A DNA stretch of 58,667 nucleotides from the NCBI GenBank assembly GCA_021799495.1, contig JAJZAI010000020.1, positions 1 through 58,667 on the forward strand, given 5' to 3'. The number at the start of each line of letters is the position of its first letter. Position 1 is the stretch's first letter. Below, in pieces: positions 26,271-34,168 of this stretch. Source of the DNA: Deltaproteobacteria bacterium (GTDB lineage: Bacteria; Desulfobacterota; Binatia; Binatales; Binataceae). Both the position numbers and the translations under genes were made by a program. The notes under the pieces were generated by a model, which was not told the DNA's origin, searched no databases, and saw only the letters and a list, made by a program, of their open reading frames with translations.

Positions 26271-26419
26271 CGTGAACCGCATGAACCGCTATATTCCTTT
26301 ATTCTTATTTTCTATAGCCTCATTTTCGCTGTTTGTTCTCTTTTTCGTTTTTCGTTCGCCTTTCGCGCGCGCGCGTGTAGAGCAAAGAGGAGGGGCGATA
26401 GCGGTTCATGCGGTTCACG
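26271..26419. repeat. Perfect 22-bp inverted repeat built from TGAACCGC units
   Basis: Arms 26271-26292 and 26398-26419 are perfect reverse complements, 105 bp apart. Each arm contains TGAACCGC twice at a 9-bp step. Further GTGAACC/GGTGAAC-like copies occur at about 26023 and 26104-26135 near the primase stop. The interval between the arms is AT-rich and has no supported gene. Iteron-like repeats beside a replication gene suggest an origin or a replication-protein binding region. Confidence 0.6.
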
Positions 26420-26609
26420 GTGTGAGACGGCGTTTGATTTTCTGCGGTTTCGGTTTATAGAGCCTGACGTCGGTTTTTCTGGAAGCTATAGCGAGGCCAC
26501 CCCCGTCCGTGGCAAGCCCTTTTTCATCCGGGAGACGCCAATAAGATTCGACCTGAAACGGTTGATGCGCTACCCACAATATCGTGGAAGAGAGTTGTTT
26601 AAGTTTCAC
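26415..26609 (-). CDS. Small protein of unknown function, tandem paralog 2
   Basis: A 64-residue protein begins at GTG 26609, overlapping the stop of the upstream paralog (GTGA), so it is translationally coupled. It shares KLKQLSS-ILW-HQPF-ESY-RLPD with its neighbour and a later AI-S-T-LYKPK, about half of all positions. Conservation between the copies at the protein level, plus the coupling, argues it is coding. It ends just inside the right arm of the inverted repeat. I recognise no family. The HQPF and RLPD blocks are the conserved core. Confidence 0.6.
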   Translation of the reverse strand: MKLKQLSSTILWVAHQPFQVESYWRLPDEKGLATDGGGLAIASRKTDVRLYKPKPQKIKRRLTP

Positions 26610-26791
26610 GATTTTTTCGCCTTCAGGGTTTTTGGCTTATAGAGCATCCCTCGGGTTTCTGCGGAAACTATAGCGATATGACCCGTGCTCTCATCAGGCC
26701 ATGTCGCATCCGGGAGACGCAAATAAGATTCGATCCGAAACGGTTGATGCGTCGTCCACAATATCACGGAAGAGAGTTGTTTAAGTTTCAT
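26606..26791 (-). CDS. Small protein of unknown function, tandem paralog 1
   Basis: ATG 26791 is preceded by a perfect AGGAGG (plus-strand CCTCCT at 26798-26803) with 6-7 bases spacing, giving a 61-residue protein. It aligns along its length with the next gene: MKLKQLSSVILWTTHQPFR, ESYLRLPD, HIAIVSAETR and LYKPK. A TTG three bases upstream is not needed. It lies 47 bp after the RHH-like gene and probably shares its transcript. The protein is small and mixed-charge with a basic tail; function unknown. Confidence 0.65.
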   Translation of the reverse strand: MKLKQLSSVILWTTHQPFRIESYLRLPDATWPDESTGHIAIVSAETRGMLYKPKTLKAKKS

Positions 26792-26838
26792 CAAAACCTC
26801 CTGGCGCGGAGACTCCGGCCTTCAGGCCGGGGAAGGCG

Positions 26839-27030
26839 TTACTCCTTTTCCTTTTTGGACCGTTTAGGCCGATAGATGGTGTCCATGATGACCATTCGGA
26901 CCCATGCAGAAAACGACAGTCCGCGCGTGCGCGCATAGTTCACCGCGTCCTGGTACGTAGCACTCGAAAGGCGCAAGTTGACATGGCGGTCCTTATTTTT
27001 CTGGCCGTCGGGGTTATTCGGTGGGTTCAT
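26839..27030 (-). CDS. Ribbon-helix-helix-like small DNA-binding protein
   Basis: From ATG 27030 (GGAGAAGG upstream) a 63-residue basic protein: a disordered MNPPNNPDGQKNKD head, a strand DRHVNLRLSS, helix ATYQDAVNYARTRG, then LSFSAWVRMVIMDTIY and a Lys-rich tail. This beta-alpha-alpha order fits MetJ/Arc-type or plasmid partition/mobilisation ribbon-helix-helix proteins, which bind DNA as dimers. The frame runs open into the CRISPR repeat, but the ribosome site sets the start. Only 43 bp separate it from the repeat at 27074, so its promoter is truncated or lies within the array. Confidence 0.65.
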   Translation of the reverse strand: MNPPNNPDGQKNKDRHVNLRLSSATYQDAVNYARTRGLSFSAWVRMVIMDTIYRPKRSKKEKE

Positions 27031-27073
27031 TTGGACCTTCTCCGGCTTCTTTGATTTCAGCGGTACAACCGCA

Positions 27074-29663
27074 GGCCTATCCCCGCGTGTGCGGGGCAAC
27101 CGCATCGCCGCCGTCCTCCGGCTTCGGAACCGCCGGCCTATCCCCGCGTGTGCGGGGCAACCTCGTAGAGCTGGTTCGACGCGCCCGTCGATTTGGGCCT
27201 ATCCCCGCGTGTGCGGGGCAACCGGCGGGCGCGGCCTCGTTCGGTTTTGGTATTGGGGCCTATCCCCGCGTGTGCGGGGCAACCTTCAGCGCGAAATCGC
27301 GACCATCGCCGCTGATAGGCCTATCCCCGCGTGTGCGGGGCAACCCGGGTTGAGGTGCGCCGCACGATCAAGGCCGTGGGCCTATCCCCGCGTGTGCGGG
27401 GCAACCGGCGTCCTCGATAGCATCGAGGCGGGGAAAACCGGCCTATCCCCGCGTGTGCGGGGCAACCACGACCACTCCCGGAGCAGACAAGCGCGGGCAG
27501 GGCCTATCCCCGCGTGTGCGGGGCAACCGTTTGACGTGTATATTGGGCGCCAGCATCCACGGGCCTATCCCCGCGTGTGCGGGGCAACCCAAAAGGGCTT
27601 TGCCATGATCGATATCGCGCGCGGCCTATCCCCGCGTGTGCGGGGCAACCTCCGATCGCGAGACCGAGTCGCGCGCCGCCGCGGGCCTATCCCCGCGTGT
27701 GCGGGGCAACCTTGACGTCGAGCGCATCGCAATAATAGGTCGCAGGCCTATCCCCGCGTGTGCGGGGCAACCCGGAAAGCGAAAACTGGCGCGCCGGGAT
27801 GGCGCGGCCTATCCCCGCGTGTGCGGGGCAACCCAGAACGCCAGCGTCAAATACGGCGCCGCCTGCGGCCTATCCCCGCGTGTGCGGGGCAACCTAGGAA
27901 AGTCCCGTATCGACAACGCCCGCGACAGGCCTATCCCCGCGTGTGCGGGGCAACCCTGCGCGGCGTTCCATCAGCGCGCGTCTCCACAGGCCTATCCCCG
28001 CGTGTGCGGGGCAACCTAGGAAAGTCCCGTATCGACAACGCCCGCGACAGGCCTATCCCCGCGTGTGCGGGGCAACCTTCGGGCGCAGGAACGGTACGGA
28101 GTCAGCAGTCGGCCTATCCCCGCGTGTGCGGGGCAACCAAATGCTCCTCCGAGATGCGCTCGGGAATATAGGGCCTATCCCCGCGTGTGCGGGGCAACCG
28201 TCGATACCCTGCTCGAAGGAATCAGCCATCAGGGCCTATCCCCGCGTGTGCGGGGCAACCCACGATCTTTTTTATCGAGGGCGAGCTGCGCGGGGCCTAT
28301 CCCCGCGTGTGCGGGGCAACCTGCTCGAAAACCGGCGAGACGTAGCGATAGGCCGGCCTATCCCCGCGTGTGCGGGGCAACCGCGACCGCGTCCTCGTAA
28401 CGCAGCCGCGCGTCCGGCCTATCCCCGCGTGTGCGGGGCAACCCGCGTCGTTCATCGCTGACTCGCGCGCCTGAAGGGCCTATCCCCGCGTGTGCGGGGC
28501 AACCGTCGATACCCTGCTCGAAGGAATCAGCCATCAGGGCCTATCCCCGCGTGTGCGGGGCAACCGCCTGCAATCGCGACGAGCTCGTCACGGTCTATGG
28601 CCTATCCCCGCGTGTGCGGGGCAACCGGATTTTCTGCTCGGCCTTCGACGCCGAGGTGCGGCCTATCCCCGCGTGTGCGGGGCAACCTGAAGCCGCCGCG
28701 AGCGACGGTCTCACGGACGAGGCCTATCCCCGCGTGTGCGGGGCAACCCGATGCGTCGGTTGGAGCCAAATGACTGCGCCGGGCCTATCCCCGCGTGTGC
28801 GGGGCAACCGACGATGAAGCTCGCGCATCAGGTCCTCGGCAAGGCCTATCCCCGCGTGTGCGGGGCAACCTCCATGTCCGCACGCGCATAGCACCCAGTC
28901 CTCGGCCTATCCCCGCGTGTGCGGGGCAACCTCAGGATTGAACGCGGCGTGCCTGGACCATCGCGGCCTATCCCCGCGTGTGCGGGGCAACCCCCTCTGA
29001 GACCGCCAAAAGACCGCCGCAATGCGGCCTATCCCCGCGTGTGCGGGGCAACCTGACCATGACCAAAAATGACCTTCTTTTGCTCCGGCCTATCCCCGCG
29101 TGTGCGGGGCAACCCGAGCTGGCGTGCGCGATTGTCGCGCTGGTGTAGGCCTATCCCCGCGTGTGCGGGGCAACCACGGTCGGCGAAAAACCCGCATGAA
29201 TGCTACGGGGCCTATCCCCGCGTGTGCGGGGCAACCCACACCGCCATCGGGCCGGTCTGTTCCGTACCAGGCCTATCCCCGCGTGTGCGGGGCAACCTTG
29301 CTTGTTCTTTGGTCATCGTCAGTCCTCTTCGGCCTATCCCCGCGTGTGCGGGGCAACCTTCTCTGACCCAAACATAAGAAGTTAAGCCAAAGGCCTATCC
29401 CCGCGTGTGCGGGGCAACCGGTTGCGCGCGGAAGCGGCGCCCACGCCTGAAAGGCCTATCCCCGCGTGTGCGGGGCAACCTCCGTGCGCCATGGGATGGG
29501 CCAGCCCGCTGCGGGCCTATCCCCGCGTGTGCGGGGCAACCCGCCAGCAACACCGATCTTTCCAATCCGGCGAAGGCCTATCCCCGCGTGTGCGGGGCAA
29601 CCTGCACAAGGCCGTCTTGGCGCTTGCCGCGCAATGGCCTATCCCCGCGTGTGCGGGGCAACC
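27074..29663 (-). CRISPR. Type I-E CRISPR array, 43 repeats and 42 spacers
   Basis: The 28-bp repeat (plus strand GGCCTATCCCCGCGTGTGCG then GGGCAACC) recurs every 61 bp from 27074 to 29636, giving 43 repeats and 42 spacers of 33 bp (or 29+32 if the I-E convention is used). On the minus strand it reads GGTTGCCCCGC...GCGGGGATAGGCC, the usual I-E hairpin repeat, so transcription is leftward from the leader at 29664-29776. Repeats look identical throughout. Two spacers are present twice: 27895-27927 = 28017-28049 and 28200-28232 = 28505-28537. The three cycling reading frames across the array are not genes. Confidence 0.98.
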
Positions 29664-29669
29664 TCTTGC

Positions 29670-29695
29670 GACGCATCGCAACCTTCAGATGCGTC
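29670..29695. repeat. Inverted repeat in the CRISPR leader next to the first repeat
   Basis: GACGCATC (29670-29677) and GATGCGTC (29688-29695) are perfect 8-bp arms with a 10-base loop, only 6 bp from the leader-end repeat. It could be a binding site that guides spacer integration, or a hairpin at the start of the precursor crRNA. Confidence 0.45.
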
Positions 29696-29702
29696 CCCTC
29701 TC

Positions 29703-29731
29703 CTATTAACTTGTCAAAGACCAATCGTCAA
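29703..29731 (-). promoter_or_regulatory. Putative array promoter in the CRISPR leader
   Basis: On the minus strand TTGACG (29731-29726) and TAATAG (29708-29703) are separated by exactly 17 bp, close to sigma70 consensus. Transcription would begin near 29696, about 33 bases before the first repeat, and run through the array. Confidence 0.55.
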
Positions 29732-29735
29732 CGAC

Positions 29736-29763
29736 CCTGACCGATTCTGGTTAATCGGTCAGG
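29736..29763. terminator. Hairpin between cas2 and the CRISPR leader
   Basis: CCTGACCGATT (29736-29746) and AATCGGTCAGG (29753-29763) are perfect 11-bp arms with a 6-base loop, 13 bp after the cas2 stop. There is no T-run, so it may separate the cas transcript from the array promoter or act as an architectural site in the leader. Confidence 0.45.
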
Positions 29764-29776
29764 CGGCGATTCCGAG

Positions 29777-30085
29777 CTATTCGCCTTCAGCGCGCGCCTC
29801 GCGCTTGCGCGCCAGAAAAACATCGTTGCACTGATGCAGCTCGTAGGAGGCCGAACCAAGCACCGCAATCTGCTGGCCGCCGTGCGCGAGCGGCTCCAGC
29901 CATGTCATCACGATGCCGCCGCCGCCGAGTTCGCCGAACCATTCCTCCATCACGGCCCAGACCCGCTCGCGCACCGCGCGATTCATCTTGGGCGCGGTGT
30001 AAACGCCCGGAGCGATTTCGAGCATGCAGGAAGACAGAAAGCCGCGAAACCGCGCGGCGACGTCACGGGTCACTATCACTGTCAT
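29777..30085 (-). CDS. cas2e: CRISPR-associated Cas2, type I-E
   Basis: The 102-residue protein has the I-E Cas2 pattern: MTVIVTRDVAARFRGFLSSCMLEIAPGVY at the N-terminus, then a WAVMEEWF helix and a GGIVMTWLEP strand. Two Cas2 subunits hold two Cas1 dimers together to form the complex that inserts new spacers. Its start overlaps the cas1 end by 23 bases. The C-terminal tail is charged. It is the last cas gene before the leader. Confidence 0.97.
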   Translation of the reverse strand: MTVIVTRDVAARFRGFLSSCMLEIAPGVYTAPKMNRAVRERVWAVMEEWFGELGGGGIVMTWLEPLAHGGQQIAVLGSASYELHQCNDVFLARKREARAEGE

Positions 30086-30950
30086 CGTCGAACAACTCCT
30101 TGATCTTGTCGATCATCGCGGAGACCAGCCGCTGTTTGCGGAAGGTACGGCCCGCGAGTTTGCGGGTGACGGATTCGAGCGTCGCGAAAGCCGGCGGACG
30201 CAGCCGCTCGAACTCGCGCACCGCGCCGAACGCCACCGGCAGGGTAACGGAATCGCGATAAAGGTCGGCGATATCGAGGCAGAAGGAAATCCCCGAGGCC
30301 TCGTGGATAAAGCCGATCTGCGGAATGGCGCCGGCGATCGCGGTCGCAACCATCGCGGCCGCCTCGACCGCGGTGGCGGCGTGATTGATCGCCTGATTGG
30401 GGCGGTCGTCGTGTTCCGGATTCTGGCGGTCGTAACGGCGACCGTCCCATTTGACGCCGAACTGGCGGGTCAGCAGGCGATAGGTCTCGCGCATCCGGGC
30501 GCCCTCGATACCGCGCAGGGTGTCGAGGTCGGAATCGGGCAGGACCTCGCCAAGCCGCCATGCGTACATGCGGCGCACGCAGCGGATCCGCGCCTCGGGA
30601 TCGGCCCATGCGCGGATTTGGCGGCGGGCGAGCGCCGAGTCGTCGGGACCGAACGGCATGCTCGCGTAAAGCCGCACGCCGCCTTCGCCGGTGAACAGGA
30701 TGCCGGTGCCGTGGCGCGCCGCGATCCGCATCGCGTCATGACTGACGGTCACGCCGGGACCAAGGACGAAGCAGGAGACCGTCTGAAAAGGGATCAGGTA
30801 TTCGCCGGGCGGGAGATTGTCATCGCCGCCCGCGATAAAGCGCAGCGTGCCGTCCTCGACCAGCAGATTGCCACGGCCAAGCCACATCAAGCCGTGGCGA
30901 TCGGCCTGCGGGATACGGGCGGTTTCGAGACCAAGGCGGCCTTTGAGCAT
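30063..30950 (-). CDS. cas1e: CRISPR-associated Cas1 integrase, type I-E
   Basis: The 295-residue protein has the metal-binding active site: Glu149 in RGIEGARMRETY, His216 in IGFIHEASG, and Asp226/Asp229 in LDIADLYRD. The flanking DGRRYDRQ and NQAINHAAT match E. coli Cas1. It is the integrase that joins prespacers to the leader-end repeat, with Cas2. All catalytic residues are present, so adaptation should be functional. It begins 36 bp after the cas6e stop and overlaps cas2. Confidence 0.98.
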   Translation of the reverse strand: MLKGRLGLETARIPQADRHGLMWLGRGNLLVEDGTLRFIAGGDDNLPPGEYLIPFQTVSCFVLGPGVTVSHDAMRIAARHGTGILFTGEGGVRLYASMPFGPDDSALARRQIRAWADPEARIRCVRRMYAWRLGEVLPDSDLDTLRGIEGARMRETYRLLTRQFGVKWDGRRYDRQNPEHDDRPNQAINHAATAVEAAAMVATAIAGAIPQIGFIHEASGISFCLDIADLYRDSVTLPVAFGAVREFERLRPPAFATLESVTRKLAGRTFRKQRLVSAMIDKIKELFDDDSDSDP

Positions 30951-30986
30951 CGGTGAAGCCTCCTTTCAGGAATTCCGTGCGGCGCC

Positions 30987-31733
30987 TCAATGGCTCAGCA
31001 GGAGCATGCCAAAACCGAAAGCGCGATGCCGGCCGAGGCCGCGCCGGAGCAGCGCGGCGAAGGCCGCGGGCGAACCGACTTCGAGCACGCCTTCGAGCGT
31101 CGCGTCGGGACGTTCGCAGCGTCTCAGGCGCGTATCGGGACCGGAGCGATCGCGGCGGGCGAGCCGCTGGCGCTGAAAGCGCGTCAGGCGCACTTCGCCG
31201 ATGCGGGGCAGCCGGGCGGCGCCGTCGCGGGCGAGTTCGCGCGCCAGCCAATCGCGATAGACCGCCTGGCGATCGACGAAGACATCGGGGCCGGCGCGCA
31301 GGCATTGATGGAGAAAGGCGTCGGTTTCGCGCGGGCCTTCGCCGCCGGCGCGTCCGCTGATGCGGACGATCGGGCAGACGCGCGCGGTGAAACGATAGAG
31401 CGCGCCGGCGCGCCATGCCGCCGGCATCGCTTTCGAGCAGAGCGAGTCCGGAACGAGCGCGTCAAGGGCGAGCGGATCGGCGAGCGCGCGGGCGCGCTCG
31501 GCGAGTTCATGATGATCGACGGACGCGTAGCCGTACAGGGTCAGGCGGCGGGCGCGATCGTCGCGCGCGGCGAACGGTCGCGGCGCGGCATCGCCGAACA
31601 GCGCGCGGGTCGCGGCGTGCAGGATATAGCCGCCGTCGGCGACACGCAGGTTGAGGCCGGAGCGATCGGCGAAGCGCATCAGCGCCAATTCGTCGAACTC
31701 GGCGCGGAGCATGAAGAGCGATTCATTGGACAT
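30987..31733 (-). CDS. cas6e: Cas6e crRNA-processing endonuclease
   Basis: A 248-residue Cas6e (CasE/Cse3): N-terminal ferredoxin-like fold with ALMRFADRSGLNLRVADGGYILHAATRALFG, and the C-terminal glycine-rich loop GLGRHRAFGFGMLLL that grips the repeat RNA. It cuts each repeat at the base of its hairpin to release crRNA with an 8-base 5' handle. A His in the GGYILHAA segment is a candidate for the general base. Its start overlaps the end of cas5 by 11 bases; a Met at residue 8 is an alternative start. Confidence 0.95.
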   Translation of the reverse strand: MSNESLFMLRAEFDELALMRFADRSGLNLRVADGGYILHAATRALFGDAAPRPFAARDDRARRLTLYGYASVDHHELAERARALADPLALDALVPDSLCSKAMPAAWRAGALYRFTARVCPIVRISGRAGGEGPRETDAFLHQCLRAGPDVFVDRQAVYRDWLARELARDGAARLPRIGEVRLTRFQRQRLARRDRSGPDTRLRRCERPDATLEGVLEVGSPAAFAALLRRGLGRHRAFGFGMLLLSH

Positions 31734-32433
31734 CGATGGAGTCCTCCAGAATGAAGCGGCGGCCGGCGTGGATTTGATTGGTCCAGTCGCGGTCGTCGGT
31801 CAGGGGCCGCGCGCCGCGCACATGCGGACCTTCGGCGGCGAACCACGCACGCATCTTTTCGCCCGGCCGGGCGTGCGGCGAACGCGGCGCGGCGGCAAGC
31901 GCGGCGCGCAGCGATTCCGCGGCGATGCGCATGAGGAAGATCGGCTCGGCCGGCAGGCAGGATTTGCGCCCGATGAAGAGCGGACGGGCGGGCGCGCGCA
32001 AGGCGGCTTCGAGCCGCGCGGCGTCGGGATCGGCGCCGGGCGGCGCGAGTTCGAGCGCGACCGTGTAAACCGCGTCGGCGAGATAGTCGCGCAGCCGGAT
32101 ATGCGTGCCGGTGCGGGTCGCCTCGGCGCCCGCGCGGCCCTGGACCACGCCGCGCGTGGTCCAGCCGCGCGCGAGGAACGGCTGCGAGAGATCGACCGTC
32201 TGGTAGTCGCGCAGCGGCTGGCCGGGCCGATCGCAGCGGACCGCGTAGACGATCCGCGCTTGCAGCGCCTGGAGCGCGGCGGCGTCGCGATGGTCGTAGC
32301 CGAGGGCGTTGCCGAGCAGCCCGGCGAGCATCGAACGCGCCGGATAACTCCGGGTGACGCCGCGGTAGTCGATGACGACGCCGCCGAACGAGATCAGCGG
32401 CGCGTCGAAGCGCAGGATTATGGCGTCGATCAT
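31723..32433 (-). CDS. cas5e: Cas5e Cascade subunit
   Basis: The 236-residue protein (CasD) shows the Cas5 N-terminal strand MIDAIILRFDAPLISFGG, then TRSYPARSMLAGLLGNALGYDHRD and TTRGVVQGRAGAEATRTGTHIRLRDYLADAVYTV. Cas5e holds the 5' handle of the crRNA in Cascade. It overlaps cas7 by four bases (ATGA) and cas6e by eleven, so expression is coupled. Confidence 0.96.
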   Translation of the reverse strand: MIDAIILRFDAPLISFGGVVIDYRGVTRSYPARSMLAGLLGNALGYDHRDAAALQALQARIVYAVRCDRPGQPLRDYQTVDLSQPFLARGWTTRGVVQGRAGAEATRTGTHIRLRDYLADAVYTVALELAPPGADPDAARLEAALRAPARPLFIGRKSCLPAEPIFLMRIAAESLRAALAAAPRSPHARPGEKMRAWFAAEGPHVRGARPLTDDRDWTNQIHAGRRFILEDSIDVQ

Positions 32434-33632
32434 TCGGTCTCCTCCACGCGCGCCGCGACCCAGCGGGCGAGTTCGGCGAGCGACGGGGCGCGCTCGTTAT
32501 CGTTGAGGACGGGCGCGAGACGTTCCGGACGAGTCATCGCGAGCGCGTTGCGCGCGGTGCGCCCGTAGCCGCGATCGAGGTCGCCGAGATGCGCCGCGAG
32601 CGCGTCGTAGGCGTTGGCGAGCGGATCGGGCGCGATCCGCACGGGCGTCAGGAAAGCGTTGGCGAGGGTGCGCGGCTGCGCCGACCCGGCCTCCGCCAGC
32701 ATCAGGGAGGCGTAGGCGTGGGGCGCGGTCGAGCCGAGCTTGGCGCCGGGCGAGACGGTGGCGATCAGATGGACCATCCGGCGGGCGACTTCGGCCGCGA
32801 GCTTGCGATCGGCGCCGAGGTTTCCGGCCAGGCCGGGCACGTCGATCGCGATATAGCCGTAGTAAAGGCCGCTGGTGAGTTCGGATGAATTGATATGGCC
32901 GGCGCCGAGTTCGGCCTCGGGGCCTTCCTGGCGCAGATCGTCGACGGCGGAGAAGTAGTCGCTTTCGGCCTGTTCGCCGTGGACGGTGAAGGCGTGGGCG
33001 ACATGGAGGGCGGCGTCGACGCGGGCGAGGATGTCGCCGGTGACCATGCGGCCGAACATCGCGGCGTCGAGTCCGGCGCCGAGCTTGAGCGTGCGGAGAT
33101 TCTCTTTCCGCTCTTTGGTGAAATGTTTGTCCACGGCTTTGGCCGCCTCTTTGGCGTCATTGAGGCTGGCGCAGATGGCTCGGGCCTCGGCGCGCAGGAA
33201 ATCGAGTTCAGGGCGGCCGAGGACCGTGACCTGATTCGACTGGATACCGGGCGCGGCGGCGGCGCCATCGTCGGCCTGCTTCTTCTTTTCGGCTTTGGCC
33301 TTGGCGCTTTCGCCCAGCACCAGCGCCATCACGGCCTCGGTGACGGCGTGGGCGAGTGCGGGATCGACGCCGTCATCCTTGACCAGGGGAGTCAAGACAT
33401 GGCGCTCGAAACTCAGGCGCGAGCGGACCGAGACGTTGCCGTCGGCGCAATTTTTGAGCGCTTCGGCGTCGTCGGCGCGGCGCCAATGACGCTTGAGGCA
33501 TTGCGAGGAAATTCGCGTGCGGACCGCGCCGCCGAACGGAATCCGTTTGGCGAGCCCGGCGTCGTCGCGATTCAGCAATGCGGCGGGATAGGAGGTCAGC
33601 GAGTGAATCTGGATAAAGCGATGCGAAGCCAT
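32430..33632 (-). CDS. cas7e: Cas7e Cascade backbone subunit
   Basis: The 400-residue protein (CasC/Cse4) has FIQIHSLTSYPAALLNRDDAGLAKRIPFGGAVRTRISSQCLKRHWR at the N-terminus and GHINSSELTSGLYYGYIAIDVPGL near the middle. Six copies normally coat the crRNA spacer. It is slightly longer than the E. coli protein (363 residues), with a Lys-rich insertion near residues 115-125. The start shares one base with the cse2 stop (TGATG). Confidence 0.97.
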   Translation of the reverse strand: MASHRFIQIHSLTSYPAALLNRDDAGLAKRIPFGGAVRTRISSQCLKRHWRRADDAEALKNCADGNVSVRSRLSFERHVLTPLVKDDGVDPALAHAVTEAVMALVLGESAKAKAEKKKQADDGAAAAPGIQSNQVTVLGRPELDFLRAEARAICASLNDAKEAAKAVDKHFTKERKENLRTLKLGAGLDAAMFGRMVTGDILARVDAALHVAHAFTVHGEQAESDYFSAVDDLRQEGPEAELGAGHINSSELTSGLYYGYIAIDVPGLAGNLGADRKLAAEVARRMVHLIATVSPGAKLGSTAPHAYASLMLAEAGSAQPRTLANAFLTPVRIAPDPLANAYDALAAHLGDLDRGYGRTARNALAMTRPERLAPVLNDNERAPSLAELARWVAARVEETE

Positions 33633-34168
33633 CAGTCGTTCTCCTTGGGATTGCGTTCGGTGTGAAAAATCACGTTGAAATAATCGTTGGCGATCGTTTG
33701 CCGGACGCTTTGTTCGTCGCCGCGTCCGTCGCTGAGCACGAGCCGGGCGAGACCGGTCAGATCGACCGGAGCGGCCGCGGCCGCGAGTTGATGCGTCACG
33801 GCGCGGACTTCGTCGAACAGCGGCTCGCCGCTCGCGCGCAGGAGTTTGTTGAGCCGCAGCTCGGAGACGCCGGCCTCGGCCAGCGCGGCGCCGAAGCGGC
33901 GGCTGGGATTATGCAGGCCGTCGAGCGCGGCAAGCGCGCGCAGAATCACGGCCCATCGGCGCAACGCGGTTTCCCGCGAATCGCCGCCGGCGGGCAATTC
34001 CGGGTCGAGCCGGGTGACGACGACGCGCCAGAATGCGGAGCCTCCGGGGTCGTCGGGTTTGAGCCGGCGCAGCTCGGCAAGGTCGCCGGTTCCGGCGTCG
34101 CGCAGCTCGGCCGCGATCTGGCCGATCAGCGAGCCGAGCGAACGAGCCTCAGTCGGTTGAGGATTCAT
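33632..34168 (-). CDS. cse2: Cse2 (Cas11e) small Cascade subunit
   Basis: ATG 34168 is chosen because GGAAGGAG precedes it; upstream read-through overlaps cse1 in another frame. The 178-residue helical protein has GDLAELRRLKPDDPGGSAFWRVV, the hallmark of Cse2, then RRWAVILRALAAL and a C-terminal NDYFNVIFH. Two copies line the belly of Cascade and hold the displaced DNA strand. It overlaps the end of cse1 by 20 bases. Confidence 0.95.
   Translation of the reverse strand: MNPQPTEARSLGSLIGQIAAELRDAGTGDLAELRRLKPDDPGGSAFWRVVVTRLDPELPAGGDSRETALRRWAVILRALAALDGLHNPSRRFGAALAEAGVSELRLNKLLRASGEPLFDEVRAVTHQLAAAAAPVDLTGLARLVLSDGRGDEQSVRQTIANDYFNVIFHTERNPKEND

Larger units (their letters stand above)
25473..27073. 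mobile_element. Foreign insert (phage/plasmid-like remnant) inside the CRISPR array
   Basis: This block lies exactly between two intact CRISPR repeats (ending 25472 and starting 27074). It holds a truncated P4-type primase on the plus strand, a perfect inverted repeat with TGAACCGC units, and three small genes on the minus strand (two tandem paralogs and a ribbon-helix-helix-like protein). It is clearly richer in A+T around 26200-26400 than the flanking genes. No transposase, integrase or terminal inverted repeats were found at its borders. It is probably part of a plasmid, prophage or satellite captured by recombination. Confidence 0.7.

Noticed and set aside
26272-26460. A hydrophobic 62-residue frame beginning MNRMNR on the plus strand
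   Set aside because: It starts inside the inverted repeat and its hydrophobicity follows from AT-rich sequence; no ribosome site.
27102-29635. Possible self-targeting spacers against the embedded insert or other genes in the window
   Set aside because: By eye I found no spacer matching elsewhere in this window; a sequence search is required to be sure.
27021-29834. Many open frames of 60-245 residues across the array with repeated PRVCGAT, PRVRGN or PACAGQP strings
   Set aside because: They are translations of the CRISPR repeat; the 61-bp period cycles through the three frames, producing spurious proteins.
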